A DNA stretch of 64,000 bases from Congeria kusceri (Eukaryota; Mollusca; Bivalvia; Myida; Dreissenidae): NCBI GenBank assembly GCA_027627225.1, contig CM051034.1, forward strand, positions 6,068,858 to 6,132,857, read 5' to 3'. This document shows, piece after piece, positions 58,601 to 64,000 of the stretch. The notes under the pieces were generated by a model. That model was not told where the DNA came from and ran no database searches. It worked only from the letters and a program-made list of their open reading frames with translations. A program made the position numbers and the translations under genes. The first letter of the stretch is position 1; each line of letters opens with the position of its first letter.

Positions 58601-60795
58601 TTTCAATTGGCTAGAACTTTTTTCTTAATAAAACGTTATAAAATGCCTAAAATGAGTTGCATTTCATCGCAGTATAGCACATTGGCTAAAGACAATTTTA
58701 AGCCAGTGGGGGGGAACCCTGCCCCACCCCTGTTAAGCTTGTGTCACTGCTCTCAGGCCCCCCAAAAAATATGTGTTTCAGGCAACCTGACCCTACCTAG
58801 CGAAAAAAAACCCGACCCCGTAAGTTTTCAGCGATTATTGTTTGCATGTAATCAGTATTCATCAGATTTTAGATTATTTTCAATGTTTTTTTACCGAAAT
58901 GAGTCTTCAAAAAAATACGTAAAAAAACTCAATCCTGACCCTACCTAACTTTTTTGAGACCATTGCCCGAAACACATAAATTTTTGTTTGGCCTCACATA
59001 CTGTTATCTTAGAGGCTTCATTGAGCGCATCAATCCATCTGTTCATGACCTCTTCAGTCTGCGCCTGTATGAACATCTGGTCCCCAGAATGCGTGATATC
59101 TGTAAGACGTAAGGTTTTCTTCACATACCTTAATCTTGTTTTGATAGCATTTCTATTTTTGTTAGGGACTGGACTGGTAGTGATTTTGGACCCTGTACCC
59201 GGTCACCAATTATCTGCGGGTACCGGTCACCAATTACCTGCGGGTACCGGTCACCAATTACCTGCGGGTACCCGGTCACCAATTACCTGCGGGTACCCGG
59301 TCACCAATCACCTGCAGGTACCTAGCAATGCAATTTTACTCCATAGAATAAACATAATAAGCTGACGGATATGCACGGGGTTCCCGCTTTTTATCATAAA
59401 TGATATGTGAAATTATTGACGTTGTTAGTTTAGTTTAAACCTATTTATTTTAGCTTGATTGCATCAAAAGCCTAAGACTTATAGAGACACTCTCAAGTTC
59501 GTTTCCTGGGTAGGACCAGTACTTGGTGTCTTTGGGGGAGATCTTGAATACGCTCGCAGAGTGGGGATTGAACCCCGGACCTCCCAATTGCTAGGCGGGC
59601 ACCATATCCACTACTCCACCGCGACCTATTGACGTTGATGTTGTTGATGAACCGGATACTATTACGGAGTTTGACATTTACACGACATAGCCATTTGAAT
59701 ATGAAATATTTAAATTTACTTATTTGGTGGCAAACTGATGACCTGGGATATCCAACACTTGCATAACACCAGAAATGTTCTTAACTAACACAATAACTTC
59801 CCAGACAAATATACAATTGCAATATCCTCCAAAAATGTGCCTTTTTAAAAAATCCTAAAGACAAAGACACTGCATGTAAATGATGATAATTTATGTCATA
59901 TATAACAAGTCATATGCCATATTTAAATGTACATTGTACTAAAGATAATACAATAAAAATAAATATTGATGTACATAATAATGATACAGGCTGATATGTC
60001 CATATTGAACAAACGTTTGAATATCGTGTTGCAGTTTAAACACATTTTATATTAAATGTGTAAACCTTAAAGGGACTATGTCATCCAAAAGGGCCTCAAG
60101 GGAGCAATTTGAAATTAAGATATTAATAATATATAATATATAATAACGGTTACAACAAGGTATATATCATAGGAAAAGAGTGTAAGCATTCTGAGATAAA
60201 ATCTATTTATAATAAGGGTAGTGTTTCTTTGGCCCTTCTCCTTTTTACAAATTTTAAGTCAGAGTTGTGAGTATTTTGTTTAACCATAGTTAGCACACAA
60301 TTCATTTCCAAGCAGAAAAGCGCAGGTGGATACAGCTATGTCTGCTGTCATTTCTTCGTACGGCTCCTAAGTTGTGAGTTTGATGCCCACAAGGGGTTTT
60401 AATTTTTTTCAAACTTTTTTGCTTATTTGTTTTTATCAAAAATATCTCATTGTGTATTAGATTATTTATTTTTTAGTTAATGCATATGATTTAGTATAGC
60501 TAATTTCTATGCATATTACTTAGTATAGCTCATGTCTACCATATAATTTCATTTACAGTGCAATAGGAAGCCATTTGTTTGTCCCTTTATATTATACTTT
60601 CTGAACTTCTGTCTAAGAAATCAATGAACTAACATTATACTGGTAAACTGTTTTTCACATTGAGTGCTCAAGTAATTAAAAGCTAGTTTACTTCAACGCA
60701 AACATAGATGCATCATACAATTTTGTAATCGTATTTGGTTCACACTTACAAAAGCAGTTTCCGCCCTTAGGTCGAAGTTTCCTTGCATCGCTCAC
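34601..60795 (-). CDS. PLEKHA1: TAPP-type tandem PH-domain adaptor (PLEKHA1/2 homologue), 5' part outside window
   Basis: Exons, 5' to 3' on the minus strand: 60795-60750, 59099-59002, 58478-58392, 54293-54198, 53694-53626, 52742-52681, 52095-52032, 50807-50733, 42669-42574, and probably 34678-34601. All junctions keep frame. They encode the end of the N-terminal PH domain (VSDARKLRPKGGNCF, FIQAQTEEVMNRWIDALNEA), a linker, and the complete C-terminal PH domain (IKSGYATKQGAL through CSEWISCLNSCIANL). Both match vertebrate TAPP1 segment by segment, including the KITV and IKSGY landmarks. In TAPP proteins the C-terminal PH domain binds PtdIns(3,4)P2 at the plasma membrane downstream of PI3-kinase. 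The binding signature K-x8-K-x-R-F-F is kept here. Whether this is the PLEKHA1 or PLEKHA2 orthologue is not resolved, as molluscs may have one pro-orthologue. Confidence 0.85.
34780..35960 (+). repeat. Composite 24/28-bp satellite, ~45 units, in TAPP intron
   Basis: Two unit types are mixed: a 24-mer 'aatgtttgaggaatatttta' plus 'cacg' and a 28-mer in which 'atatttta' is replaced by 'acgactatttca'. 24-mers encode an 8-residue period (MFEEYFTR); 28-mers shift the frame, so no long protein survives. The edges are more diverged than the centre. Confidence 0.9.
36145..36220 (-). CDS. Weak candidate exon in the TAPP intron
   Basis: The donor CCCGAAG|GTATGT is good. The acceptor 'atgtaataag' lacks a pyrimidine tract. 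Phase 0 at the start fits the exon at 42574. It would encode HVGHFHARVEYIRRLRMNRA then HSQPE, ending in phase 1. GC content is raised compared with flanks. Possible alternative C-terminal exon or chance. Confidence 0.2.
36246..37020 (+). repeat. (CTA/CTG)n trinucleotide tract, ~775 bp
   Basis: Almost pure triplets of act and gct with sparse substitutions such as 'agtactagaagtacta', which recurs about five times at intervals, suggesting segmental duplication inside the tract. Every frame is open on both strands, giving poly-Thr/Ala, poly-Leu, poly-Ser and poly-Val artefacts. It lies in the TAPP intron. Confidence 0.95.
37161..38855. other. TAPP intron, AT-rich, no recognised feature
   Basis: Several short minus-strand open frames occur (for example 38322-38573), but none has splice signals in agreement or recognisable domains. 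Nothing else seen. Confidence 0.4.
38856..39254. repeat. 'gtgtcgtcc' MITE with a 10 x 16-bp internal array
   Basis: The outer ends are 'ttgtggcgtgtcgtggcaaa' and its mirror 'ccacgacacaccacaa'. The second hairpin module has been replaced by a perfect-length array at 39027-39186 of ten 16-bp units alternating 'catcctgtgcatactg' and 'catcctgtgcggactg'. The other copies have one such unit. Confidence 0.85.
39255..40873. other. TAPP intron with two repeat fragments
   Basis: 39700-39745 carries the foldback motif 'ggagttctgatgcataagag'. 39930-40100 ('ccaatggctacaaatttaac', 'gaaaattttaagcc' plus a G-run) matches 58540-58710. No exon recognised. Confidence 0.5.
40874..41083. mobile_element. Foldback element with identical 59-bp arms
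   Basis: Arms 40874-40932 and 41025-41083 are exact reverse complements over 59 bases, starting 'ttttccactgatatttaaga'. The centre holds 'ccgatgcattgaaattaaac' and 'aagcatcgg', linking it to the 6236 and 53925 foldbacks. Perfect arms suggest recent insertion or gene-conversion. Confidence 0.85.
41084..42125. other. TAPP intron, AT-rich, no recognised feature
   Basis: No exon, hairpin or repeat family was identified here by eye, apart from the short direct phrase 'gtgtccaaaaacatgagtgt' near 41761. Confidence 0.4.
42126..42573 (+). repeat. Degenerate ~40-bp repeats of 'caaggtcacaccaaatgtca'
   Basis: About ten loosely conserved units of 'caaggtcacaccaaatgtca' and 'acatgctag' run up to the donor of the exon at 42574. 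The open frame on the plus strand is a repeat artefact. Confidence 0.7.
42574..42669 (-). CDS. PLEKHA1: TAPP gene exon, C-terminal Ser-rich segment
   Basis: Acceptor 'aaatgcctttcag', donor CTGG|GTATGA, 96 nt, phase 0 to 0. It encodes NHSTMSLPRVSTEAVQMRSS then SQEATKPSRAVW. It follows the PH domain exon in phase. The composition (Ser/Thr/Arg) resembles the unstructured tail of TAPP proteins, but no motif is conserved. Confidence 0.7.
42709..43080. repeat. Inverted relative of the CRE-containing repeat at 11270
   Basis: Contains 'gacacgagttgtcatttcat', 'gacgtgacgtcatttcatgt' and 'cttacatatgtgtaagataa' in the reverse order of 11270-11700. It lies about 40 bp upstream (gene sense) of the TAPP exon at 42669. 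Confidence 0.65.
43081..45183. other. TAPP intron with hairpin repeats
   Basis: 44330-44520 contains a hairpin ('agatcgtattttatttcatt' against 'atgaaataaaatacgatatt') whose relative is at 61880-61990. 44600-44940 has 'ttccctgatttttccctgac'-type sequence. No exon recognised. Confidence 0.5.
45184..45356. repeat. 'cacctatcaatattttcccc' MITE, degraded copy
   Basis: The core 'ccccaccctggagccaagca' and the right end 'gataggtgcat' are kept; the left end is truncated to 'gaccgatcaata'. Confidence 0.6.
46069..46330. mobile_element. MITE with TIR 'cctggggtcgtattccagaa'
   Basis: The left 'cctggggtcgtattccagaa' 'acatcttaagt' mirrors the right 'acttaagatgtttctggaat' 'atggccccagg', about 30 bp with few mismatches. 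No coding capacity. Confidence 0.75.
46331..46435 (+). repeat. Three direct copies of 'ctaacgctcacctgat'
   Basis: 'catggccctctaacgctcac' occurs three times at about 30-50 bp spacing between two MITEs. Confidence 0.6.
46436..46613. repeat. 'gtgtcgtcc' MITE, left end truncated
   Basis: Starts inside the first hairpin ('gtccgcacaggatgatccag') and keeps the right terminus 'ttaagcccggttttcccatg'. Confidence 0.75.
46688..46935. repeat. MITE-like element 'cctgggccaatatccaggaa'
   Basis: The left 'cctgggccaatatccaggaa' and right 'tttgtggacatgggtccagg' are loosely inverted. The internal layout is similar to 46069-46330 and 29812-30080. Confidence 0.5.
47194..47847 (-). other. 217-codon open frame of unknown meaning in TAPP intron
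   Basis: This is the longest non-repetitive open frame in the window. It begins MDRLSKEVCDTNTIEWFF, has a hydrophobic stretch (VCVLVSPHCYFVDCVIILFM) and a Gly/Arg/Leu tract (LGRGGVGRGGGELGRGG) made by the C-rich run at 47375-47440. I recognise no domain. Inside it, 'ttatcttacacag' and 'AGA|GTAAGT' frame a 29-nt micro-exon-like segment at about 47758-47786, but 29 nt would break the TAPP frame. Probably not a gene. Confidence 0.2.
48731..49048 (+). repeat. 35-bp minisatellite, 9 copies, very homogeneous
   Basis: Units 'aatacattgttctttattgg' plus 'tactgtattactgac' repeat nine times with only a T/C alternation at one site (ttattgg or ttactgg). High identity suggests recent expansion. Confidence 0.92.
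49446..49822. mobile_element. MITE-like element ending 'caggggcgtagctt'
   Basis: Left 'caattgcaggggcgtagctt' and right 'gatacgcccctgaattgtga' are inverted. The internal 'ggcactataggcacgtgcca' recurs in a related element at 62612-62945. Confidence 0.6.
50080..50600 (+). repeat. ~165-bp tandem repeat, ~3 copies
   Basis: Units contain 'ttatgggccttggtcagtta', 'gacatgtgtgaagtttcaat' and 'aacctgaattttctaag'. It resembles in style the tandem elements at 6636 and 24970. Lies just 3' of the PH-domain exon at 50733. Confidence 0.75.
50733..50807 (-). CDS. PLEKHA1: TAPP gene exon, C-terminal helix of PH domain 2
   Basis: Acceptor 'tttcttgcag', donor ACCA|GTGAGT, 75 nt, phase 0 to 0. It encodes CETQAECSEWISCLNSCIAN then LSKEP. 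The invariant PH-domain Trp is in SEWIS. It corresponds to ADSPEEMHSWIKAV of TAPP1. Confidence 0.92.
51150..51475. repeat. Inverted-end element 'atatgtttgtttccggtaac'
   Basis: The left 'aaatatgtttgtttccggta' and 'gtaggtaggtcgggtt' are mirrored at the right by 'gggtaggtcgggttacctga' 'aacaaacattattt', though the inner parts are direct. A related block is at 58765-58990. Confidence 0.5.
51728..52031 (+). repeat. Eight 38-bp intronic copies of a TAPP exon edge and its 5' splice site
   Basis: Units start at 51728, 51766, 51804, 51842, 51880, 51918, 51956 and 51994. The ninth position, 52032, is the exon edge itself. On the gene strand each unit reads 'gaacatactatgttcag' followed by the donor region 'gtaatactg'. 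Intact GT donors follow the CAG or AAG at 51728, 51804, 51842 and 51880; 51918, 51956 and 51994 have GC, and 51766 has AT. Confidence 0.92.
52032..52095 (-). CDS. PLEKHA1: TAPP gene exon, PH domain 2 strands beta5-beta7
   Basis: Acceptor 'cttgtattttcag', donor TTCAG|GTAATA, 64 nt, phase 2 to 0. It encodes GHGHRQNLFEVVTEDRTYYVQ (joined to the Gly split with the next exon), matching RDNLFEIVTTSRTFYVQ of TAPP1. Its last 18 bases seed the adjacent 38-bp array. Confidence 0.92.
52287..52385 (+). repeat. Dispersed repeat 'gcagggtgcagcaccctgct'
   Basis: Contains the palindrome 'agcagggtgcagcaccctgct' and 'cccagaggagcagcaggg'. A related double copy is at 61635-61765. Confidence 0.6.
52681..52742 (-). 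CDS. PLEKHA1: TAPP gene exon, PH domain 2 strand beta4 region
   Basis: Acceptor 'tgccgtttcag', donor CTTGG|GTAAGT, 62 nt, phase 0 to 2. It encodes EKEPIKRIPLEDIRKALTIL, matching EKEPLRVIPLKEV of TAPP1. Confidence 0.92.
52797..52984 (+). repeat. tRNA-derived SINE, full-length
   Basis: The head 'ggtggcgtagtggatatggt' and 'ggaggtcccgggttccatcc' has A- and B-box-like promoter sequences. The body contains 'gcgttctcaagatctccccc' and 'ggttccacccaggaaactga'. The tail is 'ctaaaataaataggtt'. Other copies: 59425-59626 (inverted), 1215-1365 (inverted) and 20043-20150 (partial). Confidence 0.8.
53105..53545 (+). repeat. Dispersed tandem repeat, relative of 17440-18000
   Basis: Contains 'cgtccatacgaggttaacta', 'gcaccaacaccgcttactac' and 'ttgaccttgacct', about two units. 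Ends 'gggctgtccagcaccaactg', as the 17.4 kb copy does. Confidence 0.7.
53626..53694 (-). CDS. PLEKHA1: TAPP gene exon, PH domain 2 phosphoinositide-binding loop
   Basis: Acceptor 'tatttgtag', donor ATCAG|GTTTGT, 69 nt, phase 0 to 0. It encodes RKNWKKRFFVLDENGFSYYK then HDQ. With the previous exon's TKQGAL it forms the K-x8-K-x-R-F-F signature of 3-phosphoinositide-binding PH domains; TAPP1 has MKNWKRRYFQLDEN. Confidence 0.93.
53925..54065. repeat. Foldback element 'ttctgatgca...tgcatcagaac'
   Basis: 'gttgtttatcgcccaataaa' and 'gttctgatgcat' on the left pair with 'atgcatcagaac' and 'gttgtttattggccgataaa' on the right, around 'ggaattaaactacgagggcc'. Same family as 6236 and 40874. Confidence 0.7.
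54198..54293 (-). CDS. PLEKHA1: TAPP gene exon, linker and first strand of PH domain 2
   Basis: Acceptor 'gttgttgtag', donor CTCTG|GTATGT, 96 nt, phase 0 to 0. It encodes SSDVGGDSLEYQMPALSLKS then IKSGYATKQGAL. TAPP1 has VIKAGYCVKQGAV at this point. Confidence 0.9.
54555..54831 (+). repeat. Left part of a split '6636-type' tandem element
   Basis: 'tatacccccacaaatgaagt' and 'ggatgataactgaagaaagg' match 6636-7640. It breaks after 'gacatatccaa' and resumes at 56784 with 'aataatttttggtacgcatg'. Confidence 0.75.
54832..56783. mobile_element. ~2-kb insertion inside the split tandem element
   Basis: It begins 'caagagggccatgatggccc' and ends 'catgctcaggtgagct'. The ends resemble those of the element at 14924-16500 ('caggtgagcgacctagggcc'). 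It carries a SINE (55347) and two direct blocks near 55630-55990 ('ctttccaaatgtactctt'). No transposase or reverse transcriptase frame was seen. Confidence 0.65.
55347..55610 (+). repeat. tRNA-Lys-like SINE
   Basis: The head 'gggcccgtctagctcagttg' (A box) and 'gagttcgagccccagcccgg' (B box) is followed by a non-tRNA body with 'gcagttgtcatttactgaca' and 'cacttacatcggcttagttt'. The anticodon arm does not pair, so it is a SINE and not a tRNA gene. Confidence 0.75.
56784..56885 (+). repeat. Right part of the split tandem element
   Basis: 'ggtacgcatgtgtagtatca' through 'cagagttatggcccc' matches the 6636-type unit and continues the copy broken at 54831. Confidence 0.75.
56886..57889. other. TAPP intron, one weak dispersed repeat
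   Basis: 57175-57330 ('gaagatctaggatcagaaag', 'atttcaatgcttctaata') is related to 60845-60990. No exon recognised. Confidence 0.45.
57890..58170 (+). repeat. 28-bp minisatellite, ~10 copies
   Basis: Units of 'cgaatgacgcccaagtgtga' plus 'taaacagt'. One unit is cut short at 57956-57966. The open frames on the minus strand (VYHTWVSFDCLSHLG) come from the repeat. Confidence 0.9.
58392..58478 (-). CDS. PLEKHA1: TAPP gene exon, inter-PH linker
   Basis: Acceptor 'tttgtttttag', donor TGGAG|GTACAG, 87 nt, phase 0 to 0. It encodes VNEAKDVKLAPPNSRNEVAG then GVIQRSTVE. TAPP1 continues its N-terminal PH domain as KITV and has IVGGVP in the linker, comparable to VAGGVI here. Confidence 0.85.
58540..58710 (+). 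repeat. Dispersed repeat shared with 39930-40100
   Basis: 'aatggctccaaatttcaaca', 'ttggctaaagaaattttcaa' and 'gacaattttaagccagtggg' match the 39.9 kb block in the same order. Confidence 0.6.
59002..59099 (-). CDS. PLEKHA1: TAPP gene exon, end of N-terminal PH domain
   Basis: Acceptor 'cttacgtcttacag', donor ATAACA|GTATGT, 98 nt, phase 1 to 0. It encodes YITHSGDQMFIQAQTEEVMN then RWIDALNEASKIT, matching [20 protein letters not shown] and NKAIKIT of TAPP1; the PH-domain Trp is present. Confidence 0.92.
59195..59330 (+). repeat. 24-bp minisatellite, ~5 copies
   Basis: Units 'taccggtcaccaattacctg' plus 'cggg', some with an extra C in 'acccggtcacc'. It lies within 100-230 bp upstream of the TAPP exon at 59099. 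Confidence 0.85.
59425..59626 (-). repeat. tRNA-derived SINE with 11-bp target-site duplication
   Basis: 'tattgacgttg' flanks it exactly at 59414-59424 and 59627-59637. On the minus strand it reads the tRNA-like head 'ggtcgcggtggagtagtgga', then the same body as 52797. Clean flanks mark a real retroposition event. Confidence 0.88.
59639..60749. other. TAPP intron, AT-rich
   Basis: No exon recognised. 60070-60110 ('agggactatgtcatccaaaa', 'gggcctcaagggagcaattt') is the reverse of 11768-11810, a dispersed repeat. Confidence 0.45.
60750..60795 (-). CDS. PLEKHA1: TAPP gene exon, internal strands of N-terminal PH domain
   Basis: Acceptor 'actattttacag', donor CTTTT|GTAAGT, 46 nt, phase 0 to 1. 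It encodes VSDARKLRPKGGNCF and the first base of Tyr. TAPP1 has VSDATKLRPKAEFCF at this point, which fixes the family. The start codon and the first strands of the domain must lie right of 60795; none were found up to 64000. Confidence 0.93.
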
Positions 60796-60844
60796 CTGTA
60801 AAATAGTAAGAAGTGGTTAATACATGTACATGTAATTTGATTTA

Positions 60845-61320
60845 GGGAAAGATCTAGAATTATATAAGGTACAGGGTACTGCTCAAAAGGAGCAGGAGGG
60901 GGGGGGGGTAGACCAGCTCTTTGACATTCCTTATAAATCTAATAAAGTGGTAAATCCTAGGGTTTGATCAGTTGAATGCTTCTAATAAAGGCTTCAATAC
61001 ATCGTAATTTCGCGATATTTGTTAATGTTGTTTAGTCGTCTGAAAACTGTTTCTTATTTACGAAAGGCATTTTTATACTTTCTATTTTTGAAAACGTTTG
61101 GTACGAGCGGAATATACAATAGTGTACATGCCAATTTACTCCAGAGGCATCACCAGCTATTGCATTCAGAAAACAATACGGTATTATTGCACCAATTTCA
61201 ATGTGATTTTTTGTATTATGATCTGTAACATGTTCATTAGAAACAATTTCTGCGAAGTTTTATTTTTATTAACATATTTCTGGACTGCTGCTTTAAATAT
61301 ATTGTATTCATTTGCTATTG
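60845..61320 (+). repeat. Two dispersed repeats (relatives of 57175 and 8040)
   Basis: 60845-60990 ('gaaagatctagaattatata', 'gttgaatgcttctaata') matches 57175-57330. 60990-61296 matches 8040-8376 in the same orientation. The open frames at 61019 and 61098 are within these repeats. Confidence 0.6.
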
Positions 61321-61337
61321 AATATTTGCAAAAACAT

Positions 61338-61603
61338 ATGTGGCGCGTCGTGAGAAAACCAGACTTCATGCATATGCGTAAAGTGTCGTCCCGGATCAGC
61401 CTGTGCAGTCCACACAGGCTGATCCGGGACGGCACTTTCCGCTTTTATGGTATTTTCTGTTTCAATAAAGTCTCTTCTAAACATAATTCAACTGTAGGCG
61501 GAAAGTGCCATCCTGGATTAGCCTGTGCGGACTGCACAGGCTAATCCGGGATAACACTTTACGCACATGCATGGAGTCCGGTTTTCCCACGACGCCCCTC
61601 ATA
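61338..61603. repeat. 'gtgtcgtcc' MITE, most complete copy
   Basis: Both hairpin modules are intact: 'ggatcagcctgtgcagtcca' with 'cacaggctgatccgggac', and 'attagcctgtgcggactgca' with 'caggctaatccggg'. The ends are 'gtggcgcgtcgtgagaaaac' and 'ggttttcccacgacgcccc'. It is the best reference copy in the window. Confidence 0.85.
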
Positions 61604-61634
61604 TTAACTTCAAAAGACTTTTTTTTTTACATTT

Positions 61635-61765
61635 CTGAGTTACCCAACCCAGAGGGGCAGGTGAGGGCAACCAAAAAGGTTGCAGCACCCTGCTACATTT
61701 CTGTGTTAACCAACCCAGAGGGGCAGGTGAGGGGAACCAAAAAGGTTGCAGCACCCTGCTATTTT
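61635..61765 (+). repeat. ~58-bp direct repeat, 2 copies
   Basis: 'aacccagaggggcaggtgag' and 'aaaaaggttgcagcaccctg' occur twice in tandem. Related to 52287-52385. Confidence 0.75.
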
Positions 61766-61859
61766 GCTCTGGATACAGTTTAGCTCAAGAGATACAAATA
61801 TTGTTTTCTGCTGTCGCTGAGTCAGAATTTCCCATTTGAATACTCACTGTATTTAATAT

Positions 61860-62000
61860 GTGTTTTTGGACACATATGCTTATCTCGCGCAATTTTATTT
61901 ATTTATTGTCCAAAAGCATAAATTTCGGCGTAAGATCGTATTTTATTTCACTTGTGATCATAGAATATATATATTTTCTATGAACACGCCGAAATCAACA
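61860..62000. repeat. Hairpin repeat related to 44330-44520
   Basis: 'gcttatctcgcgcaatttta', 'taagatcgtattttatttca' and 'tttctatgaac' match the 44.3 kb block; the right arm is shortened. Confidence 0.55.
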
Positions 62001-62287
62001 AATATCTTCTATGTCTTTAAACTATTCACAGGGTGCAACAGTGGTTTTCACAGGTTTCATCCCTATTGTTCATCAATTTAATCTTGCGAAGTACATGTAT
62101 TTGCAGCACCACGCTTGCCAATTAGCAAGTTTTATAATGGCTTGAATATACAGTAACATGTCATAAACTAATGCTTCCAGCAATATGGGATAAATGAAAA
62201 CCATAATCAGAGATAACGAAACAAACAAGTGCGTCCCCTATTTGCGATTTTTATGACAATGTTGCAGATGCTATGTTTTTGGATAGA

Positions 62288-62490
62288 TTTCGAACAATTA
62301 TTTTTGTGACTCTAAATGATTTTACACAGATTTCGAACAATTATTTTTGTGACTCTAAATGTTTTTACACAGATTTCGAACAATTATTTGTGTGACTCTA
62401 AATGTTTTTACACAGATTTCGAACAATTATTTTTCTGACTCTAAATGTTTTTACATAGATTTCGAACAATTATTTGTGTGACTCTAAATA
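62288..62490 (+). repeat. 43-bp minisatellite, ~4.5 copies
   Basis: Units 'gatttcgaacaattattttt' plus 'gtgactctaaatgtttttac' 'aca'. Minor T/G changes only. Confidence 0.88.
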
Positions 62491-62611
62491 TTAGGACACT
62501 GCTAAACATATTTATTTTAGGTGTTAATAAATACTGTACTTGGTGTTTCTATGAGGAATTACAGGGAGTGCTAGCTGACGCTTACCATGAATTATGCGAA
62601 GTCACTATAAG

Positions 62612-62945
62612 TCAGAGGCGTAGCTTGGCTATAAAAATGTACTGGTATAGGCACAAGAGGCACTTTTGGCATTTAATAACAGGGGTGTTTATAAATGGTT
62701 ACAAACACCTCATTTAAGCTTAACCCCCGAATTTTAAAGATAATAAGTGTGTGGCCCTATTCATGAAATTTATTAATCTTGACATAAGTGTTAGCAATGA
62801 AGTTGCAACACAACTGACAAAGATCTGCCCTCACCTCCGCATCCTTTTTATTTCACATTTTTGGGAGTTTTTATGTATTTCATATCTTGAACAAAAATGT
62901 ATAGGCACGTGTCTACAGTGCCTAAAGGGAGCAACGCTATTGTTA
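62612..62945. repeat. Relative of the 49446 MITE-like element
   Basis: 'agaggcgtagcttggctata' at the left and 'ggcacgtgtctacagtgcct' 'aaagggagcaacgc' at the right match the ends of 49446-49822 in outline. Non-coding. Confidence 0.5.
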
Positions 62946-64000
62946 GTGAGTTTGCAACTGATAGCTGATACCGAATGACGCAGAGTTATTACACAACCCA
63001 TCTCTGACTCTGCTGACCAAACTCGGCTTTGCAAATATGTTTGTTATGCTTCAGTCATACTGCAGGATTTGTATGTTCTATGATTCTTTCTACATCTAAC
63101 ATATGATATATGCGTTGGAGTGCAATCTTCATACATGCCATACGTCCTGGTCTCACCGGGATTGTCCCGGTTTCGCGAGGTCTGTCCCGGTGTCCAAGTG
63201 AGATGCATTTTGTCCCGGTCAATCACAAAAATCGATGTTAGTGTACCATAAAACTTACAATGGGCCAACAATTAACTTCAGATCGTTTATCCCTTTACCG
63301 GTCCCTATAACAACAATACCCGCTAGCCGCGTGTCAAAGATGAGCAGTAATGATACCCCATTAGCGATTTATTGATCGTTTGTCACACTTTCGCGGGATG
63401 GGGGTCATATATCCGCGGTCGCTAATTGCTGCTGATTGTTGCATTGTTTGGGAGTAAAAAAGGAACTGTGTTTGTTGTTATTTTGATTTAAAATAGAAAA
63501 GGTGTTATCACATAATTAGTTTGGTAACGTTTGAAGGTAAGTACATGAATGAAAATAAATTGAGAACTTTTCGAGAATTAAAGAAGCAAAAACAATCATT
63601 ACTTTCTTTAAACTGGTATTGTTCACATCGCAAAAGTTGATGCAGTTAATGACGCAGTGTATAGTGGAACGTAGCCCAGGTATAAGTCTGCTGGAGTAGT
63701 CTCCGATGTAAACGCATTTGTTTATTTGACAATAAGTGTTTATATTTGCTTGTTTCATGTAATTTCTTTGATGTCATAATTACAAATACATGTTATCGTT
63801 TATATTATTGAATAAATATTAATAAAATATATGCGTGTGTATGTTTGTGTTATTTATTTTGGGTGTTTATTGTTTAAATTATAACTATATAGACCACGAA
63901 GCGGAATAGGACCTAGGTAAGATACGATAAACTATTATTATTACTTTTTTTTTCGGACAAAACGACAATATTAATGTGTCCCGGTCAAATGTCCCGGTAA
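62946..64000. other. TAPP intron with 'tgtcccggt' motif repeats
   Basis: 'tgtcccggt' recurs at about 63163-63220 and again at the window end (63978-64000). No exon recognised; the first exons of the TAPP gene are expected further right. Confidence 0.4.

Noticed and set aside
61184..61783. Open frames with 'SRISLCSPHRLIRDD' (also at 1431, 38489, 61098)
   Set aside because: They are the translation of the 'gtgtcgtcc' MITE hairpins and recur with each copy.
63044..63271. Minus-strand frame with 'RDKMHLTWTPGQTSRNRDNPG' as first TAPP exon
   Set aside because: It comes from 'tgtcccggt' repeats; no similarity to the start of a PH domain and no fitting donor.

Overview
This is AT-rich animal DNA with short exons, long introns, canonical GT-AG splice signals and a dense load of small terminal-inverted-repeat elements (MITEs), SINEs and minisatellites. 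The repeat styles fit a bivalve mollusc. From memory, the family carrying hairpins of the type 'cggaaagtgtcgtcc' / 'cctgtgcagtccgcacagg' looks like repeats abundant in Dreissena (zebra or quagga mussel), but I could not check this. There is no prokaryotic gene, operon, CRISPR array or large viral gene. Most open frames in the window are chance or repeat-derived, and the real genes had to be assembled exon by exon from splice sites and intron phase.

Three spliced genes are supported. (1) Plus strand, 2584-9430: the last two coding exons of a class A G-protein-coupled receptor (TM6-TM7, helix 8 and C-tail), joined across a 6.4 kb intron in matching phase 2. TM1-5 lie left of the window. (2) Minus strand, 28896-18605: a complete 13-exon gene for a secreted mosaic protein: signal peptide, discoidin (F5/8C), EGF, discoidin, EGF, LamG-like, Ser/Thr linker, LamG-like, Ser/Thr linker, LamG-like. 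Conceptual length is 1144 residues and every junction is in phase. However, exon 6 lacks an AG acceptor at the required place, and there are in-frame TAA and TGA codons in the second and third LamG domains, so this copy looks disabled or truncated. (3) Minus strand, 60795 down to 34601: exons of a TAPP (PLEKHA1/2-type) adaptor. They run from the end of the N-terminal PH domain through the whole C-terminal PH domain to a probable stop; the first exons lie right of the window. An isolated exon-like frame at 16544-16696 (+) may belong to a fourth gene.

Layout: 1-2.6 kb upstream intron and MITEs; 2.6-9.4 kb GPCR 3' end; 9.4-18.5 kb intergenic repeats; 18.6-28.9 kb mosaic gene; 28.9-34.6 kb intergenic MITEs; 34.6-60.8 kb TAPP gene, whose introns hold a 24/28-bp satellite, a (CTA/CTG)n tract and several minisatellites; 60.8-64 kb the next TAPP intron with repeats.

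A recurring theme is minisatellite birth inside existing sequence. A TAPP 5' splice site and its exon edge are amplified as eight 38-bp intronic copies, a MITE at 39 kb carries exactly ten 16-bp copies of its own hairpin half, and a dispersed element at 13.2 kb carries about five 35-bp internal copies. Nested insertions are also visible, including a TTAA-flanked piggyBac-like MITE inside another MITE.
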